Shown here one piece after another: positions 1-5,118 of a stretch of 5,816 nt of DNA. The notes beneath the pieces are model-generated. The model saw only the letters and a list, made by a program, of their open reading frames with translations. It was not told the DNA's origin and searched no databases. The position numbers and the translations under genes were made by a program. This DNA comes from Bacteroidales bacterium (GTDB lineage: Bacteria > Bacteroidota > Bacteroidia > Bacteroidales > VadinHA17): positions 1 to 5,816 of the forward strand of contig PMIG01000261.1 in the NCBI GenBank assembly GCA_003157055.1. The letters are read 5' to 3'. Positions within the stretch are counted from its first letter, which is position 1, and every line of letters begins with the position of its first letter.

Positions 1-40
1 ATTTACAGTCTGCCCCAGTTGGCCACTTTGGTATCTCCCC
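1..40 (-). tRNA. tRNA-Tyr(GUA), 5' half only (cut by window edge)
   Basis: On the minus strand the gene begins GGGGAGA at position 40. It continues through a TA linker and a D-arm typical of tyrosine tRNAs to an anticodon arm whose loop reads CTGTAAA, so the anticodon is GUA (complement of 4-6). The window stops in the anticodon loop, so the 3' anticodon strand, the long class II variable arm, the T-arm and the acceptor 3' strand are not visible. It lies 49 bases downstream of tRNA-Thr on the same strand and is probably co-transcribed. From memory, Bacteroidota often continue this operon with tRNA-Gly, tRNA-Thr(GGU), tuf, tRNA-Trp, secE and nusG; none of that can be seen here. Confidence 0.85.
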
Positions 41-90
41 TCTTGAAACTGAGTTAACTTCTAAGGCACACATTCTCAACTCTTTCAAGA
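41..90 (-). other. Inter-tRNA spacer able to form a bulged 13-bp hairpin
   Basis: The 8-base arms tcttgaaa (41-48) and tttcaaga (83-90) are perfect reverse complements. Just inside them gagtt (51-55) pairs with aactc (78-82), leaving a two-base bulge (49-50) and a loop of about 22 bases. The stem starts exactly at the base before the tRNA-Tyr 5' end and closes on the tRNA-Thr discriminator base (90). In the precursor RNA it would bring the two mature ends together. A role in processing or in separating the folding of adjacent tRNAs is inference. Confidence 0.6.
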
Positions 91-163
91 GCCGATGAAG
101 GGATTCGAACCCCCGACCTGCAGATTACAAATCAGCTGCTCTGGCCAACTGAGCTACATCGGC
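90..163 (-). tRNA. tRNA-Thr(UGU)
   Basis: The complete 74-nt cloverleaf can be read on the minus strand. The acceptor stem GCCGATG/CATCGGC (157-163 with 91-97) has seven Watson-Crick pairs. It is followed by the TA linker, a GCTC/GAGC D-stem, a GCTGA/TCAGC anticodon stem with loop TTTGTAA (anticodon UGU), the five-base variable loop AGGTC, and a T-arm with loop TTCGAAT. The outer two T-stem pairs are G-U. The discriminator is U and CCA is not encoded: the next bases are CTT, so CCA must be added after transcription. It is the first tRNA of an operon driven by the promoter at 214-245, with tRNA-Tyr next. Confidence 0.96.
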
Positions 164-175
164 AATTTAAAGAAC
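164..175 (-). promoter_or_regulatory. boxA-like element in the tRNA operon leader
   Basis: The minus strand reads GTTCTTTAAATT directly before tRNA-Thr. The core TCTTTAA matches that of the Escherichia coli rRNA boxA (GCTCTTTAACA), the NusB/S10 loading site for antitermination on stable RNA. It lies just downstream of a leader hairpin, the same hairpin-then-boxA order as in rrn leaders. Being AT-rich, it could also arise by chance. Confidence 0.4.
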
Positions 176-176
176 G

Positions 177-211
177 CACCGTAAGGGCATATTTCACCCT
201 AAAAAACGGTG
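177..211 (-). other. Leader hairpin of the tRNA operon
   Basis: The outer stem pairs caccgt (177-182) with acggtg (206-211). The inner stem pairs aggg (184-187) with ccct (197-200). A run of A (T on the transcribed-like minus strand) at 201-205 forms an asymmetric internal loop. The predicted transcription start lies near 207-210, so the hairpin would sit at the extreme 5' end of the transcript. No U-run follows it, so it is not an intrinsic terminator. It may be a boxB-like stem or a 5' stability element. Confidence 0.5.
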
Positions 212-213
212 TG

Positions 214-245
214 CAAATGTATGAATATATATTTTATTATTCAAA
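214..245 (-). promoter_or_regulatory. Bacteroidota-type promoter of the tRNA-Thr/tRNA-Tyr operon
   Basis: The minus strand shows TTTG at 245-242 (-33 element), 20 bases, then TACATTTG at 221-214. This fits the Bacteroidota primary-sigma consensus TTTG-N(about 19)-TAnnTTTG. It would start transcription near 207-210, leaving a leader of about 45 bases before tRNA-Thr. A second TTTG at 255-252 is too far away to serve the same -7 box. The promoter lies entirely in the space after hpf. Confidence 0.75.
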
Positions 246-276
246 AAAATTCAAAATAATTTTATAAACATGTTTT

Positions 277-576
277 TCAGGCACCTCTCTTCTTTTGTTT
301 ATGCCTGGTAATCTGCTTTTTAAGAGCTTCAATCGCTTCATCTGTTGCCTCCTCAAAAGTCTTGCTCTGTTTCTTTGCGAATAAGGGTCCACCAGATAGA
401 TCCAGCTTGATTTCGCTGATTTTGTTCTCATGATCCTCATCTTTGTCAAGCCTCAGAAATACCTCGGCATTAACAATATCCTCACCGTACTGGGTAAGCT
501 TATCCAGTTTCTGATGAACAAAGTCGATTAGCCTTTTGTCGGCATCAAATCTCACTGAATGAATCTGAATGTTCAT
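277..576 (-). CDS. hpf: Short-form ribosome hibernation promoting factor (HPF/YfiA family)
   Basis: This 99-residue protein has the size and pattern of short HPF, a cytoplasmic factor that binds the 30S decoding region. Short HPF blocks mRNA and tRNA binding and promotes formation of inactive 100S dimers in slow growth. Visible family features are the opening MNIQIHSVRFDAD, the helix around residues 14-30 (LIDFVHQKLDKL), the alternating beta region at 34-60, and the second helix FEEATDEAIEALKKQI (74-89). A basic tail (HKQKKRG) follows. There is no long C-terminal dimerisation domain, so a long HPF is excluded. The ATG start is fixed by an AGGAGGT six bases upstream. It is probably the last gene of rpsU-xerC-hpf, 30 bases after the xerC stop. 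No GC-rich terminator hairpin is visible after it, only AT-rich sequence leading into the tRNA promoter. Confidence 0.93.
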   Translation of the reverse strand: MNIQIHSVRFDADKRLIDFVHQKLDKLTQYGEDIVNAEVFLRLDKDEDHENKISEIKLDLSGGPLFAKKQSKTFEEATDEAIEALKKQITRHKQKKRGA

Positions 577-582
577 AGTAGT

Positions 583-589
583 ACCTCCT
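583..589 (-). promoter_or_regulatory. Strong Shine-Dalgarno sequence of hpf
   Basis: The minus strand reads AGGAGGT, a perfect complement of the 16S anti-SD ACCUCCU, with six bases before the hpf ATG. Such a strong site is notable because Bacteroidota rarely use SD pairing. No comparable site precedes rpsU, the ComEA-like gene, tamL or the methyltransferase gene in this window. Confidence 0.85.
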
Positions 590-606
590 GATTATTTGTT
601 TAATAT

Positions 607-1494
607 TTAAGCCCGTGGATGGGCCTGTTTATATATTTTCTTTAACTTTTCAAATGTATTATGCGTATATATCTGAGTAGCTGAGAGATTTGCATGCCCA
701 AGGAACTCTTTGATCACGTTCAGGTCAGCCCCCCTGTTAAGCATATGCGTAGCAAATGTATGTCTCAGAACATGCGGGCTTTTCTTTTCGATTGTCGTAA
801 AAATAGAGAGGTAACCAGTTACTACGTTATAAACATATTTGTCATATAACTTGTTCCCTTTGTCAGTAATAAAAAACCAATCTGAACTGACACCTTTCGC
901 ATTCTCATTTCTCATCCTCAGATATTCGTCCAACTTCTCAGTAAATGGCTTGGTGAGCGGGATAATCCGCTGTTTATTTCTCTTTCCGGTAACCTTTACC
1001 TGACCGCTGGGCAGATCAACATCCGGTATCCTGAGACCGATAAGTTCAGCCCTTCTCATACCAGTCATGTAGAGCATCTCTACTATCGTACGGTTCCTCA
1101 TTCCAGTGAAATCTGATCCAAAATTATTGCCGTCAAGAAGATTGTCAAGGGATTGTTCGCTTACAAACACAGGCAGGCTTTTTTTACGTTTCGGAAGCGC
1201 TACCTTTTCAAGCGGATCGCCTTTGATTGCCCCCTCTTTTCTCAGGTATCTGAAAAATACACGCAGGCATGATATTTTCCTGTGAACGCTTACCGGCTTT
1301 ATACCGCCATCCATGAGACTTACAATCCATGCTCTTATATGATGAGACGTCAACTCACCCGGATCTGACGGCATACCATTTTCTGATAGATAGGAAAAAA
1401 ACTGATCCAGGTCGTTCTGATATGACCGGATAGTATGCGGTGAATACCGCTTCTCAATCTGTAGATATTGTAAGAACGATTCCTTAAAAGCCAT
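607..1494 (-). CDS. xerC: XerC-type tyrosine recombinase
   Basis: This 295-residue protein has the length of XerC/XerD, which resolve chromosome dimers at dif by forming a 3'-phosphotyrosyl intermediate. The N-terminal SAM-like core-binding domain covers about residues 1-90 (IEKRYSPHTIRSYQNDL at 13-29). The catalytic domain covers about 110-290 and holds the full set of active residues: Arg147 in TGMRRAEL, Lys171 in VTGKRNKQR, His241 and Arg244 in SPHVLRHTFATH, His267 in FLGHANL, and the nucleophile Tyr276 in ATQIYTHN. Its place between rpsU and hpf, with no integration sites or phage genes nearby, favours a housekeeping Xer protein over a mobile-element integrase. XerC rather than XerD is inferred from synteny, and the partner is not in the window. 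The ATG is supported by an AGGGGGT six bases upstream. Confidence 0.9.
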   Translation of the reverse strand: MAFKESFLQYLQIEKRYSPHTIRSYQNDLDQFFSYLSENGMPSDPGELTSHHIRAWIVSLMDGGIKPVSVHRKISCLRVFFRYLRKEGAIKGDPLEKVALPKRKKSLPVFVSEQSLDNLLDGNNFGSDFTGMRNRTIVEMLYMTGMRRAELIGLRIPDVDLPSGQVKVTGKRNKQRIIPLTKPFTEKLDEYLRMRNENAKGVSSDWFFITDKGNKLYDKYVYNVVTGYLSIFTTIEKKSPHVLRHTFATHMLNRGADLNVIKEFLGHANLSATQIYTHNTFEKLKKIYKQAHPRA

Positions 1495-1500
1495 GAAGGA

Positions 1501-1507
1501 ACCCCCT
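1501..1507 (-). promoter_or_regulatory. Shine-Dalgarno sequence of xerC (one G-U wobble)
   Basis: The minus strand reads AGGGGGT, ending six bases before the xerC ATG, the same spacing as at hpf. It can pair with the whole anti-SD ACCUCCU if the central G pairs with U. It lies in the 52-base gap after the rpsU stop. Confidence 0.65.
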
Positions 1508-1546
1508 GACTATTATGTTAAAAAATGAATTGTCAGAAAGAGAAGG

Positions 1547-1738
1547 CTACTCTTCGTCTTCCTGCAGCTTCTGAACGTACATTGCCTTCTTGATTTCCTC
1601 CCTCCGGCGAACTGAAGGCTTGATAAAAGCCTGGCGTGACCTTAACTCGCGGATCACTCCCGTCTTTTCAAATTTCCTCTTGAACTTCTTTAAAGCTCTT
1701 TCAATATTCTCGCCTTCTTTTAATGGTACAATAATCAT
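1547..1738 (-). CDS. rpsU: 30S ribosomal protein bS21
   Basis: This 63-residue basic protein opens MIIVPLKEGENIERALKKFK and carries the bS21 signature region (FEKTGVIRELRSRQAFIKPS, 23-42), then an Arg/Lys-rich helix (VRRREEIKKAM) and an acidic end. It is shorter than the E. coli protein (71 residues), as is usual in Bacteroidota. bS21 binds the 30S platform near the 16S 3' end. In Bacteroidota ribosomes it helps bS18 and bS6 sequester the anti-SD sequence. I recall Tyr54 being implicated in Flavobacterium, and residue 54 here is also Tyr. No SD precedes the ATG; the leader is AT-rich and short (about 20 bases from the predicted start). It is the first gene of the likely rpsU-xerC-hpf operon. 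Confidence 0.95.
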   Translation of the reverse strand: MIIVPLKEGENIERALKKFKRKFEKTGVIRELRSRQAFIKPSVRRREEIKKAMYVQKLQEDEE

Positions 1739-1764
1739 ATTGAAATTCTGTTTAAAACGAGGCG

Positions 1765-1795
1765 CAAAGATAGAAATAGAAAAATTCTTTCCAAA
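1765..1795 (-). promoter_or_regulatory. Bacteroidota-type promoter of rpsU-xerC-hpf
   Basis: The minus strand shows TTTG at 1795-1792, exactly 19 bases, then TATCTTTG at 1772-1765. This is a full match to the -33/-7 consensus TTTG-N19-TAnnTTTG. Transcription would begin near 1758-1760, about 20 bases before the rpsU ATG. The rest of the 242-base gap (1739-1980) is AT-rich and shows no terminator or recognisable gene. Confidence 0.8.
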
Positions 1796-1980
1796 ACATT
1801 TAAGGGAATAAATTATCCATATTGCTTAATTTTTGATATTTAACTGGCTATTATTGTTATATAACCACAGAATTTGCAATTATTAAAGATATACATTCCT
1901 GACCAGGTATCAAAATAGAGAATGTTAAATTCTGGCTACAAAATGCCATTGAATACTCAGCTTTCTGCTCCATGGAAAGA

Positions 1981-2634
1981 TCACTTTCCAAATTCCATAT
2001 AAGCCCTGACCTTCCCTGCTTTCTCAGGTGTTAAGATTTTTTCTTTTATAAGTTCATCGAGGCTCAAAATTCTGCCTTGCAGTTCCCTGAATTTGAGGAT
2101 TGCAGTAACATCATATTTTCCCAGGTATGGCAACCTGATAAGACGTTTATAATCAGTTGTGTTAAGGTCAATCTTCTCAACAAGCGAGGAATCTGCCCTC
2201 ACTCTTTTGGAGATAATATTAAATGTCGAATCTGAGAGTCCATACACTTCCCTGAGCTGACCGGCAGTTGCAAATCCTCCGAGCAGATTCCTGTATTTAA
2301 TTATCCTTCTGGCCAATATAGGTCCAATCCCGGGCAAACCCTCCAGGGCTGCTGAATCACAGGTATTAAGTTCCAATATCTGCCTCTTTCTGGCAGGCAG
2401 ATTATGATTGAATGACTGCCTGACACCATTCACATTTTTCCTGACATGGATAGAATCATCAGGGGGCAAGACTGATTCAAGATTTATGATCTCGGGTTCC
2501 TGCCTGGGTTGAGGAACCACATACCTGGCACTTAATACTGCCACTATCAGTATAATCAGGACAAAAGAAGCCCTCCGTTCCCTGCGGTTATAGCCAAACC
2601 AATTCCTGAGCGGTTCAAAAGATAAAGGTTTCAT
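1981..2634 (-). CDS. Membrane-anchored ComEA-like protein with two helix-hairpin-helix domains
   Basis: This 217-residue protein has a short N-terminus rich in Arg (YNRRERRA, 15-22), one hydrophobic segment (about 23-40) and a Pro-rich linker. Two consecutive ComEA-type repeats follow. Each opens with the repeat signature L-N-T: LELNTCDSAALEGLPGIGP (87-105) and KIDLNTTDYKRLIRLPYLGK (154-173). The first hairpin, LPGIGP, is canonical; the second, LPYLGK, lacks the first Gly. The positive-inside rule places the C-terminal part outside the cytoplasmic membrane. Helix-hairpin-helix domains bind DNA non-specifically, and ComEA proteins bind incoming DNA in transformation. Such proteins are common in Bacteroidota without proven competence, so DNA uptake is only a suggestion. 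The ATG has no SD. It follows tamL by 82 bases and may be co-transcribed with it. Confidence 0.82.
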   Translation of the reverse strand: MKPLSFEPLRNWFGYNRRERRASFVLIILIVAVLSARYVVPQPRQEPEIINLESVLPPDDSIHVRKNVNGVRQSFNHNLPARKRQILELNTCDSAALEGLPGIGPILARRIIKYRNLLGGFATAGQLREVYGLSDSTFNIISKRVRADSSLVEKIDLNTTDYKRLIRLPYLGKYDVTAILKFRELQGRILSLDELIKEKILTPEKAGKVRAYMEFGK

Positions 2635-2716
2635 AAAAATAGCAACGAGACAACTGCAATTTACGAATTACCCTGAATATTTTAGGAAAAGGAGGAGTAT
2701 TTTTTCGCATGTTATG

Positions 2717-5056
2717 TCAGAACGGGTAACCTATGGCTACAACAATCGCAAAATCATTCCTGAGATTATAAGGTCTGCTCATTATTATCCACTTTGAGCC
2801 CGAAGAAATCCATGGATCACGCAGCTTCATCCCCAGGTCGGCTCTCAAAAGTACAAAGCTGAAATCAAACCTGAATCCCATACCAGTACCGACAGCAATA
2901 TCTTTATAAAATGTGTTTATTTTAAACTGTGAACCAGGACGAGACGGGTCATAATTGTATGACCAGATGTTACCTGCATCGATGAATAACGCGCCTTCAA
3001 GCAGCCAGAACAATTTAAACCTGTATTCGGAATTCGCCTCAATTTTGATATCGGCCGTCTGGTTCAGAAATCTTGTGTAAGAAGGTACATATGAACCGGG
3101 TCCGAGAGTTCTTACCTGCCATGCCCTTATGCCATTGGCCCCTCCACCGAAGTATTGCTTTTCAAATGGCATGGCCTTTGAGTTGCCATATGGTATCCCA
3201 GCCCCTGCAAAGAACCTGTAAACAACCGAGCTCATATCATTGATCTTCGTCGTGTACCTCATATCAATATCGGCCTTGAAATACTGAGCAAACGGCTGAC
3301 CAAGTATATGATAGCTGCTGTCTGTTTTCTCAGCTCCTGCCAGCTTGCTTACCAGGGCTGGCAGATTCCCTGCCATTTCTGTGTTTACCCTTATAAACCA
3401 GTAATTCCTTTTACTTTTTATCTTCTGATTGTTGAAGATGAATGAATAAGTTCCGCCAAGTATCAAAACATCCCGGTAACTATATGCAAGGTAAGACGAT
3501 GAATCGATTCTTGCCTTGAAAGCAGGATCGATCCGGAGTAATCTTACAAAATTGAGCTGGATAGGATTAACAATATGGGTATTGTAAGCAGTCCCATTCC
3601 AGGTATAACCAAAAGTTGCATTGGCTATTGTCCTGTTATAGAATGGCATGTCCTGATAATCATATGCTGCCAGGACAGTCGTCGAGGGATTGTACTTTTT
3701 TATAAAGCCTTCGGTCTGAAGGAACGGTACTATGAATTTCGGGAATCTCAGACTGGTCTCTATCCCATATTCCTGCGATCCGCTAAGCGTATCTTTCTGA
3801 GTAAGCGCTTCATAGGCACCCTTGAGCTTAAGATCGAATAGCTCGGCTCCATGAAGCAAATTTTTGTTCAGGTAAATAAGGTTGACGGCTCCTCCAAGGC
3901 TGCCGGCAGTATTGGTTCCTTCAAGTTCAATTTTAAAAGATTGCTTGCTCAGAAGTGTAAGCTGAATTGTGCAATCAAGAGTAAGGACCGATCCTGCTTC
4001 AGCATCCGGTTCAGGAATATCAGTATAGAAAATATTTACCAGCCGGTAGGTCTTTAATGCGAGCAGGTGAGATTGAGATTGTTCTGTATTTGTGAGATTA
4101 TAATTGGCTCCCGGTTTAAGGTAGAGCGATTGAATAATCAGGTCATACTTGATCTCAGGCCTTTTTTTAGTTGAAATAAAATAATAACCCTTATAAAATA
4201 CGGTATCAAGACTGTTCAGGTAATTTTCTCCTCCTGAGAGAGCATCCTTAGGAACAAAATCCGGGTAGATATAGATATTCCTTACTTTGTAAATAGAATG
4301 GGGAACTTTACGGATAATATTATTTGCGTCTGTTATTGTAAACTCCTTTATATTATAGTAAATATCTACCTGCCTTTTCCCAATTGTACTGTCGACACCG
4401 AATGTGATATTATCACCCGAGAAGGAGTAGAATCCCATATCCTTGATATAATGCACAAACCTTGATCTTTCAGCAGTCAGCACGTCCATATCATAAGGTC
4501 TTCCTCTTTCAATCATGCAATTGACCGAATCAAAATAAAAGCACTTCCTGATATTTGTGTCTTCAATTTCATAATATAACTTCCTGATCGTATATGGCTC
4601 CTTCAGGTCGACGTTGTAAAATACTTTTGTTTTTTGGTTTTCAGTTTCAATAGTCTCCATTACGTGACTGTCGAAGTATCCTTTTGATGCAATATAGGAT
4701 TGAATCTGCGCTTTTGATTTTTCTGTCGAATACGGATCAAAGATAACAGGCTCTTCGCCTATTTCCCTCAGCCATTTGTGAGGCCATTTATCCTTATTTA
4801 TATTCGAAAGATTATAAAGGCCGAGGTAAAACTTTGTTCCAAAGATCTTTTTGTTAGGCTTTTGTTTTATATAAGGCAGGAGAGCCTCTTTCTTAATACC
4901 TGACTTATTTATTATGATATGGGTCTCATCCAGCAATGTCTCATCTTTTGGAACATATTTAGTCGGATTGCAGGAGGATAAAAATAGAATCGCTAAAATG
5001 AAGAAGAAGATTGTCTCCGGGAAAGAAGTATTTTTATTTGAGATATTTTTTTCCAA
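2717..5056 (-). CDS. tamL: TamL: Omp85/TamA-family outer-membrane lipoprotein
   Basis: This 779-residue protein begins with a type II signal: hydrophobic IFFFILAILFL (16-26) and a lipobox ending in Cys29. POTRA-like domains follow at about 32-370, including GYFDS at 126-130, then a 16-strand-type barrel at about 371-779 with a C-terminal Phe (IGYPF). FGGGANGIRAW (636-646) is the loop-6 motif; IRAW replaces the usual VRGF/Y of Omp85, as I recall for Bacteroidota TamL. It probably works with TamB in envelope biogenesis, but no tamB is visible. The residues after Cys29 (NPTKY) lack the acidic surface-export signal, fitting a periplasm-facing anchor. The start is TTG: no in-frame ATG lies between the upstream stop (5087-5089) and the lipobox, and a TATATTTG box precedes it. 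No SD is present. Assignment to Omp85 is firm; TamL rather than another BamA paralogue is likely. Confidence 0.87.
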   Translation of the reverse strand: MEKNISNKNTSFPETIFFFILAILFLSSCNPTKYVPKDETLLDETHIIINKSGIKKEALLPYIKQKPNKKIFGTKFYLGLYNLSNINKDKWPHKWLREIGEEPVIFDPYSTEKSKAQIQSYIASKGYFDSHVMETIETENQKTKVFYNVDLKEPYTIRKLYYEIEDTNIRKCFYFDSVNCMIERGRPYDMDVLTAERSRFVHYIKDMGFYSFSGDNITFGVDSTIGKRQVDIYYNIKEFTITDANNIIRKVPHSIYKVRNIYIYPDFVPKDALSGGENYLNSLDTVFYKGYYFISTKKRPEIKYDLIIQSLYLKPGANYNLTNTEQSQSHLLALKTYRLVNIFYTDIPEPDAEAGSVLTLDCTIQLTLLSKQSFKIELEGTNTAGSLGGAVNLIYLNKNLLHGAELFDLKLKGAYEALTQKDTLSGSQEYGIETSLRFPKFIVPFLQTEGFIKKYNPSTTVLAAYDYQDMPFYNRTIANATFGYTWNGTAYNTHIVNPIQLNFVRLLRIDPAFKARIDSSSYLAYSYRDVLILGGTYSFIFNNQKIKSKRNYWFIRVNTEMAGNLPALVSKLAGAEKTDSSYHILGQPFAQYFKADIDMRYTTKINDMSSVVYRFFAGAGIPYGNSKAMPFEKQYFGGGANGIRAWQVRTLGPGSYVPSYTRFLNQTADIKIEANSEYRFKLFWLLEGALFIDAGNIWSYNYDPSRPGSQFKINTFYKDIAVGTGMGFRFDFSFVLLRADLGMKLRDPWISSGSKWIIMSRPYNLRNDFAIVVAIGYPF
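5011..5040 (+). promoter_or_regulatory. Possible promoter of the methyltransferase gene
   Basis: TTG at 5011-5013 is followed after 19 bases by TTTATTTG (5033-5040), one mismatch from TAnnTTTG. It lies inside the start of tamL on the opposite strand and would give a leader of about 70 bases. No better match was found upstream of 5119. Confidence 0.28.
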
Positions 5057-5078
5057 ATTTTGTAAGAAAAGTATTACG

Positions 5079-5086
5079 CAAATATA
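5079..5086 (-). promoter_or_regulatory. -7 box of the tamL promoter
   Basis: The minus strand reads TATATTTG, an exact TAnnTTTG match. Transcription would start near 5072-5075, about 18 bases before the TTG start. No convincing TTTG is found 19-21 bases further upstream, so the -33 element is weak or absent. Confidence 0.5.
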
Positions 5087-5118
5087 TTAATAAAAATAGT
5101 GAATAAACGACTGATGAA

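Noticed and set aside
237..449. Minus-strand 70-codon frame overlapping hpf
   Set aside because: It is a shifted reading frame of hpf, which has the family match and the SD-supported start.
651..658. TACATTTG (minus strand) inside the xerC 3' end, a possible internal -7 box for hpf
   Set aside because: No TTTG or TTG occurs about 19-21 bases upstream, and the bases encode the conserved NTFEK region; a second identical box at 753-760 encodes HTFAT, so both look coding-driven.
607..1494. Tyrosine recombinase as integrase of a mobile element
   Set aside because: No attachment repeats, excisionase or cargo nearby; length, motifs and operon position fit a housekeeping Xer protein. The tRNA genes beside it show no duplicated 3' end within the window.
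1590..1811. Plus-strand frame opposite rpsU
   Set aside because: Antisense shadow of rpsU and its promoter; no start signal or family likeness.
1919..1933. Small inverted repeat agaat/attct as a terminator of the ComEA-like gene
   Set aside because: Only five AT-rich pairs and no following U-run; too weak to call.
2690..2728. Plus-strand AGGAGG followed by an ATG between tamL and the ComEA-like gene
   Set aside because: The ATG at 2709 opens only five codons before a stop, so the SD-like sequence has no gene to serve.
3575..4057. Two plus-strand frames of 68-88 codons opposite tamL
   Set aside because: Antisense shadows of a well-supported Omp85 gene.
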